Assembly (NCBI GenBank): GCA_002762845.1
Contig: PCYB01000001.1
Coordinates: 7,098-17,134, forward strand
Length of the DNA: 10,037 nucleotides
Source: Candidatus Woesearchaeota archaeon CG10_big_fil_rev_8_21_14_0_10_36_11
GTDB taxonomy: Archaea > Nanobdellota > Nanobdellia > Woesearchaeales > GW2011-AR9
Direction of reading: 5' to 3'
The position numbers and the translations under genes were made by a program. Below are positions 6,104 to 10,037 of this stretch, piece by piece. Positions within the stretch are counted from its first letter, which is position 1. The number at the start of each line of letters is the position of its first letter. The notes below the pieces were generated by a model. It saw only the letters and a program-made list of their open reading frames with translations. It searched no databases and was not told where the DNA came from.

Positions 6104-8065
6104 TCAAAACAACTTCTTTTCGAACTCTTGTAAAGAAACAGATAATTCGTTAATACATGGATCTGACGTTATTCTTGTAAAAACCTTTGCTTTAAACGAT
6201 ATCTCAGAGAAAGTATAGAATAATGACAAACTTTTGTACAACCAGTATTTATTTCTAAAGATATTTTCTTTTGATGGTAACCATGAAAACTGTTTAACAT
6301 GGTCCGCAAGCAGTTTATATGTAGTTGCAAGATTTTGAAATGTTTCCTGAATTTCACAAAGGTGTATCTTTTCACCTTGCATTAACTTGTTTTCAATTAA
6401 GGTTCTTTCAAACGTAAGTAACCACTTATACACTTCGATTTTTAAATCACTATTATTACTTTTATTAACAATCTCCTTGTTTTCTTGAACAATCTTTCGA
6501 AGATTTGCAAGTTCTAAATCTCGTTTTAGATAAAACTTTACGTCACGATATTGTCGAAAGTTGGTTATGAGAAAGAAAAGAATATGGTCTACAAAAATGG
6601 TGTGTTCTCGTAAGAAACTAATTAGCTCTTGTGTAAGATGATAATCTTTAATTATTTCTTTTGTAATTGACGATTTTAACGTTGTGCTTTTGTTACGTAT
6701 CGCTAAAGAAAGTAATAGTTTTGCGTCAAGAGAAGAATTAACAATATGAAGAAATTCTACTGAAAAATTGACAGATTTCATTGCTCTTTTTATATCTTCA
6801 CGTAGAGACACAAAAAAGGCATTTAAGTGTAAGATTGCACTTTTTAGCAGTTCGTTTTTCTCAGATCCAACAACAAAACTTGCTTCTAATAACTTTTTGT
6901 TCATTTCAATGTACTCTTTTGGAGTACGTATTTCAGGACATTTCTCATAATAAAAAATTGGCGTTGTGTGTTGAACAAACCGTGACGGCTGACGCCGCCG
7001 TAGTTCAATAAACGCTTTAGGAAATTTTGAATAGGGAAATAAAGAGATAAATGCGAAATAACTTTTATCGTGTGTAAAAATCTTAAAATATGTTGTGTTC
7101 TCTGGCATCATTAGTCGAATAAAACTAATTAGTATGTGGTTATGTACACGTTTTCCTGCAGGAATGTTGTTCTTAAAGTCATACCATCCAAGAAGTTCCC
7201 CAGAAGGTTCAATACGACTACTCACCACAAGAAGGTCTGTCATAAGGTTAAGTCCTTGGTTCCCGAATACAAAATTAGCAGAATTTATTGTGTTTTTGTT
7301 TTCGTCATAGAATTCGATATACGAGTTCGTTTTTGTTTCATCGTCAGGACCACCTTTAAGTTCATCACCTATAATATGAGAACACCATGCTGCAAGAACA
7401 TATTCTCTATTAATCTTATCAATCTGAATAAACGGTGAAGAACTATTAGGAATAAGAAACAACGCAGTATTATGTGATAATGGATCCTTAATGGGAGACA
7501 TAACTTCTAAAAGTTTTTGTTCCTGCTTTGCTATCGCCTTGTCTGTTTGATTCCACACCTCAATCATTCGTGATGTTCTTGGAAGCTCACTATAATGATA
7601 CTTTTGTGTATAAGAATAATTCTCGGGAGCACCAATTGAGATATTACAATATTCCCGCAAAGAACATCCATCAACCATGACTCTTTCCAAGAGGGCAATA
7701 AGTATTGTTGTCTTGATTTTTGGGGTTATAAGATATAATTGTTCTTTCTTGAGATTTAATGGAAGTATTTCTTCAAACACGTAAGAAGAAGTATTGAATG
7801 TAGTACCATTAATTTTAAAGGTAAATGATGTTGGAATTAATGTATTTCTTTCCTCTGTAAAGATGTGATAAAACAATAACTTATGGATGTGTTTATACGC
7901 GTTTCGCCGACTGAAAGGACTTGCTTTCATAATATGATTTCTTGTAGGAAATATGATTCTTTCAGAATCTTTATTCAGACTTACAAATTCTTTCCAGTAA
8001 GTGTCCAAGAACGAGACAACAAGATCTACCCGTTTGTCAATATTTTTACTATAAAAATAACGCAT
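6104..8065 (-). CDS. 653-residue protein of unknown function with central MPN-like segment
   Basis: I do not recognise this protein as a whole. Residues about 35-90 contain a possible winged-helix pattern (SPFSRRNAYKHIHKLL followed by short strands). About 200-345 resemble an MPN/JAB fold: a strand-helix lead (PFIQIDKINREYVLAAW), strand SYIEFYDEN, helix GLNLMTDLLVVSSRIEPSG, then ELLGWYDFK (290-298) where active MPN proteins have GWYHSHP, followed by VHNHILISFIRL and strands TTYFKIFTHD and SYFAFISLFP. The HxH metal ligands are replaced by Asp-Phe-Lys, so if the fold is right it is a non-catalytic MPN domain like those of Rpn8, CSN6 or Abraxas. From about 380 the rest is almost all helical. No signal peptide or clear membrane helix. 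A TATA box about 28 bases before the ATG supports the start. The fold call is inference from sequence pattern; the gene call is firm. Confidence 0.8.
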   Translation of the reverse strand: MRYFYSKNIDKRVDLVVSFLDTYWKEFVSLNKDSERIIFPTRNHIMKASPFSRRNAYKHIHKLLFYHIFTEERNTLIPTSFTFKINGTTFNTSSYVFEEILPLNLKKEQLYLITPKIKTTILIALLERVMVDGCSLREYCNISIGAPENYSYTQKYHYSELPRTSRMIEVWNQTDKAIAKQEQKLLEVMSPIKDPLSHNTALFLIPNSSSPFIQIDKINREYVLAAWCSHIIGDELKGGPDDETKTNSYIEFYDENKNTINSANFVFGNQGLNLMTDLLVVSSRIEPSGELLGWYDFKNNIPAGKRVHNHILISFIRLMMPENTTYFKIFTHDKSYFAFISLFPYSKFPKAFIELRRRQPSRFVQHTTPIFYYEKCPEIRTPKEYIEMNKKLLEASFVVGSEKNELLKSAILHLNAFFVSLREDIKRAMKSVNFSVEFLHIVNSSLDAKLLLSLAIRNKSTTLKSSITKEIIKDYHLTQELISFLREHTIFVDHILFFLITNFRQYRDVKFYLKRDLELANLRKIVQENKEIVNKSNNSDLKIEVYKWLLTFERTLIENKLMQGEKIHLCEIQETFQNLATTYKLLADHVKQFSWLPSKENIFRNKYWLYKSLSLFYTFSEISFKAKVFTRITSDPCINELSVSLQEFEKKLF

Positions 8066-8090
8066 AGAATATCTATTAATTATTTAAACA

Positions 8091-8097
8091 TTATAAA
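8091..8097 (-). promoter_or_regulatory. TATA box of the 653-residue gene, inside a palindrome
   Basis: TTATAAA is centred about 28 bases before the start codon at 8065, the spacing expected for a leaderless archaeal transcript. It lies inside a palindrome with arms AAACATT (8086-8092) and AATGTTT (8096-8102). Confidence 0.55.
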
Positions 8098-8111
8098 TGT
8101 TTCTCGTACAA

Positions 8112-8139
8112 GTTCACAAAATATAGATATAGTGTGAAC
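8112..8139. promoter_or_regulatory. 28-bp dyad, candidate operator
   Basis: Perfect 7-base inverted arms GTTCACA (8112-8118) and TGTGAAC (8133-8139) enclose a 14-base AT-rich core in which ATAT (8121-8124) also mirrors ATAT (8127-8130), so 11 of 14 base pairs are symmetric. It lies in the 150-base gap between two divergent genes, just upstream of the TATA-like element of the rightward gene. Size and symmetry suit a dimeric winged-helix or ribbon-helix-helix regulator; its identity is unknown. Confidence 0.5.
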
Positions 8140-8143
8140 CCCC

Positions 8144-8152
8144 AGTATATAT
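8144..8152 (+). promoter_or_regulatory. TATA-like element for the TIM-barrel gene
   Basis: GTATATATG lies about 68 bases before the start at 8216. Initiation about 26 bases downstream (near 8175) would give a leader of roughly 40 bases that includes the Shine-Dalgarno sequence, consistent with a leadered transcript. An ATATAGATAT inside the dyad just upstream is an alternative TATA site. Confidence 0.4.
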
Positions 8153-8200
8153 GTATGGAAATCGTATTGTTCCAGAAGGTTTATATGGTATTACTTAAAT

Positions 8201-8207
8201 GGAGGTG
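8201..8207 (+). promoter_or_regulatory. Strong ribosome binding site
   Basis: GGAGGTG is a near-ideal complement to the 3' end of archaeal 16S rRNA and sits 8 bases before the ATG at 8216. It fixes that start and contrasts with the leaderless layout of most neighbours. Confidence 0.85.
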
Positions 8208-8215
8208 TTTTTACA

Positions 8216-9262
8216 ATGGTTGCAACATCTATAGAAAGTTTTGATGAAAATCAAGAAAGAGATGATAACGAACCAATGCTTAGGTTAGGATTTCCGGTTC
8301 AACCACATATACAAAATACGTTGTTTCCAAGTAATTTTCTTGTTGCGAACAATAGAGTTCTTGAACAGATTCTCAGAGATAGATCGAGAGATTCAATATT
8401 AAGAGGAAGTACTTTAGAACTACATTATCAAACAATTGAAGGTTTTGTAGGATTAGACCGAAAGGATAAAATTGATGTACGAAGTATTGTAAACCGTCTT
8501 AAGAGAAGAGGGTACCAATTTATGATACATCACCCTTTTTTGCGTCAGAAAGGTGAAGGGCCATTTAACATGGACTTCGTGTGGCATACTGTTCCTGCAC
8601 AATATAGGTCAGACGATGGACAAGAAGGGGTACCTGTAACACACATTATGGACAAGCTAATTTATGCGGAGGAAGTTCGTTTAGACCTCAGTAAACGATT
8701 CTTAGAGTATTGTGATTTTTTGGGTGTTAGAAACGTTACAATTCATGTAACAAAGCCCGGGACGGTTTTGGCAGAGGAGGATTTTAAGGATTATAGTGCA
8801 AAAATTGGAGAACTTGTTACATACATACAAAGACAGGGATTAGATGTTGCGATTGCTGTAGAGACTGGCGGAATTACCCCGAACCAATTGCTACGCCTTA
8901 ATGCTGACCATGGAACGTATATTAATTTAGATGTTGCCCATTTTTTTCTTGATTTAGACACTGCCCACCCAGGAAAATTTTATCAAAAGAAAAGAAGGGA
9001 TGTTGTTGACTTCTTTCGAGATTATAGAGAAATTATTCCTCAGCTCCATTTAACTGAGACACATAGTGGAGATCAGCATTTACCAATACATGAAAAAGGT
9101 ATATTAAATCCATGTAATCAAAGTATTTTACAAATCATGCAGGACGATTTGAGAAATGGGAAAACATATCTTGCAATGGTAGAATCAGAATATAACCCAA
9201 GAGATGCAGCGTATATTAGGCAAGTACTTAGTGATCCACGAATAACTCCATTACAAGATTAA
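8216..9262 (+). CDS. Xylose isomerase-like / endonuclease IV-like TIM-barrel protein
   Basis: A 348-residue protein with the order of metal-binding motifs of the AP-endonuclease-2 (xylose isomerase-like, PF01261 type) TIM barrels: HH at 105-106 (FMIHHPF), His177 (VTIHVTKPG), Glu216 (AVETGG), Asp239 and His242 (INLDVAHFF), His278 (LHLTE), Asp286-x-His288 (GDQHLPIHEKG, like the DRH...G segment of endonuclease IV), and Glu323 (MVESEY). This suggests an active di- or tri-metal centre. The family includes sugar isomerases, epimerases and the DNA-repair enzyme endonuclease IV; at 348 residues this one is longer than the usual ~280 of Nfo, with an acidic ~25-residue N-terminal extension, so I cannot choose between repair and sugar metabolism. 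The start is set by the strong ribosome site. Its tail overlaps the convergent 92-residue gene by 12 bases. A dyad upstream suggests specific regulation. Confidence 0.85.
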   Translation: MVATSIESFDENQERDDNEPMLRLGFPVQPHIQNTLFPSNFLVANNRVLEQILRDRSRDSILRGSTLELHYQTIEGFVGLDRKDKIDVRSIVNRLKRRGYQFMIHHPFLRQKGEGPFNMDFVWHTVPAQYRSDDGQEGVPVTHIMDKLIYAEEVRLDLSKRFLEYCDFLGVRNVTIHVTKPGTVLAEEDFKDYSAKIGELVTYIQRQGLDVAIAVETGGITPNQLLRLNADHGTYINLDVAHFFLDLDTAHPGKFYQKKRRDVVDFFRDYREIIPQLHLTETHSGDQHLPIHEKGILNPCNQSILQIMQDDLRNGKTYLAMVESEYNPRDAAYIRQVLSDPRITPLQD

Positions 9263-9529
9263 CTTTTTATTTTTCAATCCTAAAGCATACACTTTTGCCG
9301 CGATACGTTTCATGAGATTAGTATCAGTACATTTTTTGAACAATAGTTCTCCATGACCGTGAACAATAATTTCTATACCCTTTTCTTGTATTACAAGAAG
9401 GATAGGTGTTTCAAGAATAACCGTAAATTTCTTTTTGACGTTTTCTAAATTCAATTTCTGAGAAGATTTTAGTTTCGCGGAAAAAGCTGCTTTTGTTTTA
9501 CACTTCGCTATTATAAAATCTATTGCCAT
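9251..9529 (-). CDS. Small conserved-looking archaeal protein, unknown function
   Basis: A 92-residue alpha/beta protein without signal peptide or membrane helix. It starts with a basic stretch (CKTKAAFSAKLKSSQKLN), then helix-strand (LENVKKKFTVILETPILLVIQEKG), strand-turn (IEIIVHGHGELLFKK) and a final helix (NLMKRIAAKVYALGL). The pattern of two strands followed by a gly-rich turn and helix is faintly like one half of a TBP-type fold, but I would not assign it on that. The general style, with PILLVI and EIIVHGHGELLFK, resembles short uncharacterised proteins of DPANN archaea. A TATA box (TTTTATAAA, 9552-9560) about 27 bases before the ATG supports the start and leaderless expression. Its end overlaps the tail of the TIM-barrel gene by 12 bases. 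Confidence 0.7.
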   Translation of the reverse strand: MAIDFIIAKCKTKAAFSAKLKSSQKLNLENVKKKFTVILETPILLVIQEKGIEIIVHGHGELLFKKCTDTNLMKRIAAKVYALGLKNKKLIL

Positions 9530-9551
9530 ACTGTCAGACTATATTTATTTC

Positions 9552-9560
9552 TTTTATAAA
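9552..9560 (-). promoter_or_regulatory. TATA box of the 92-residue gene
   Basis: TTTTATAAA is centred about 27 bases before the start codon, fitting a leaderless transcript. Confidence 0.55.
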
Positions 9561-9593
9561 ACCTACTCATAACCACAAGAAATAGTTGAAAAG

Positions 9594-9602
9594 TATTATA
9601 TA
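9594..9602 (+). promoter_or_regulatory. TATA-like element of the 115-residue gene
   Basis: TATTATATA is centred about 34 bases before the ATG at 9632, which would give a leader of about 8 bases. Confidence 0.45.
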
Positions 9603-9631
9603 CATTGCCAAATTCATTCTGAGTTCAAAAG

Positions 9632-9979
9632 ATGATAGAACTCCTTATTTACCGTGATTATGACGGAAAATTTTATGCGCAAATTGGTGATAGTACAATA
9701 AAAACAAAAGACAGAGGAGATTATTTTGCTCGAGTTTGTCGTTTTCTTGAAGGGTACGAAAGAGAAGCGATACGCCTAGCTGATTATGAAAGTCCAGGAA
9801 TCCCTCTCTCTCCCAGAATGCCACAGGAAATTCTAATAACGATAGAAGAATTAGTTTCTGACCATAATGAACAGGCACAGAAAACATTCCAATTTAGTAA
9901 AGAGAAAGTAACGGGACAAGAACCTGCAAGAGATGAACCATTTCTAAGAGTAGTAGGTGCGTCACCAAGAAGAGTATAA
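9632..9979 (+). CDS. 115-residue protein of unknown function
   Basis: A soluble protein with no recognised family. The N-terminus has two short strands joined by an Asp-Gly turn (ELLIYRDYDGKFYAQIG), a helix (DYFARVCRFLEGYEREAIRLAD), a Pro-rich linker (SPGIPLSPRMPQ), a second helix (EILITIEELVSDHNEQAQKTF) and a basic, probably disordered tail ending RRV. The opening strand pattern is loosely like HicB or other small beta-beta-alpha folds, but key features are missing, so I make no assignment. The start is supported by an upstream TATA-like element. The reading frame is favoured over the overlapping minus-strand frames because it has a promoter in place and a normal acidic/basic residue mix. 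Confidence 0.6.
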   Translation: MIELLIYRDYDGKFYAQIGDSTIKTKDRGDYFARVCRFLEGYEREAIRLADYESPGIPLSPRMPQEILITIEELVSDHNEQAQKTFQFSKEKVTGQEPARDEPFLRVVGASPRRV

Positions 9980-10037
9980 TAACCGTAACTATTTAGCTTT
10001 CTGAAGTTCCACAACTATTCTCGAGTATAGAAAAGTT

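Noticed and set aside
5945..6133. Open plus-strand frame of 62 codons across the tRNA
   Set aside because: It runs through the tRNA-Asn gene and its terminator and encodes no plausible protein; the frame is open because of the tRNA sequence.
9632..9979. HicB-type antitoxin
   Set aside because: Only the opening strands resemble HicB; there is no following conserved pattern, no DNA-binding C-terminus and no HicA partner gene.
9784..10014. Minus-strand frame of 76 codons at the right end
   Set aside because: It overlaps most of the 115-residue gene, is Cys/Trp/Ser-rich with no domain pattern, and has no promoter in place.

Overview
The window looks like chromosomal DNA of an AT-rich archaeon, and I favour the DPANN/Woesearchaeota-like side without being able to prove it. 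Three things support archaea. Several genes have a TATA box centred about 26-28 bases before the start codon, as expected for leaderless transcripts. A tRNA-Asn gene carries a short intron at a non-canonical position, flanked by a bulge-helix-bulge fold. The gene content (pilin-like anchored proteins, archaeal-type phosphoesterase, small unknown proteins, almost no recognisable metabolism) fits a small or symbiotic archaeal genome.

Left third (1-4314, + strand): three overlapping genes for exported proteins. The first is a large Cys-rich protein cut by the left edge, with TPR-like helices at its C-terminus. The second is a small protein with one N-terminal membrane anchor and an outside beta-rich domain. 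The third is a 719-residue secreted protein that joins a complete MepA-type (M74) zinc murein endopeptidase site to an alpha/beta hydrolase with a Ser-Asp-His type site. Overlaps of 22 and 4 bases suggest one translationally coupled operon. Together they look like a cell-surface or secreted module acting on a cell wall or envelope, possibly that of a partner or prey cell, since archaea do not make murein.

Middle (4315-6103): a convergent gap of 108 bases with nothing recognisable; a two-TM bPH2 (YdbS-like) membrane protein on the minus strand; a divergent small basic zinc-ribbon protein; a COG1407/PdeM-like metallophosphoesterase on the minus strand; and the split tRNA-Asn(GUU) gene on the plus strand, preceded by a conspicuous stem-loop. 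Two AT-rich TATA elements (near 4931 and 5937) each sit between divergent genes and may serve both directions.

Right part (6104-10037): a 653-residue protein of unknown function on the minus strand with a central segment that resembles a catalytically dead MPN (JAB1/Rpn8/Abraxas-like) domain; a 150-base divergent control region with two separate dyads; a xylose-isomerase/endonuclease-IV-like TIM-barrel protein on the plus strand with a textbook Shine-Dalgarno sequence; a 92-residue small protein on the minus strand overlapping its tail; and a 115-residue unknown protein. Bases 9980-10037 hold nothing I can call. No stretch over 300 bases lacks a gene, and I see no transposon, CRISPR array or rRNA.
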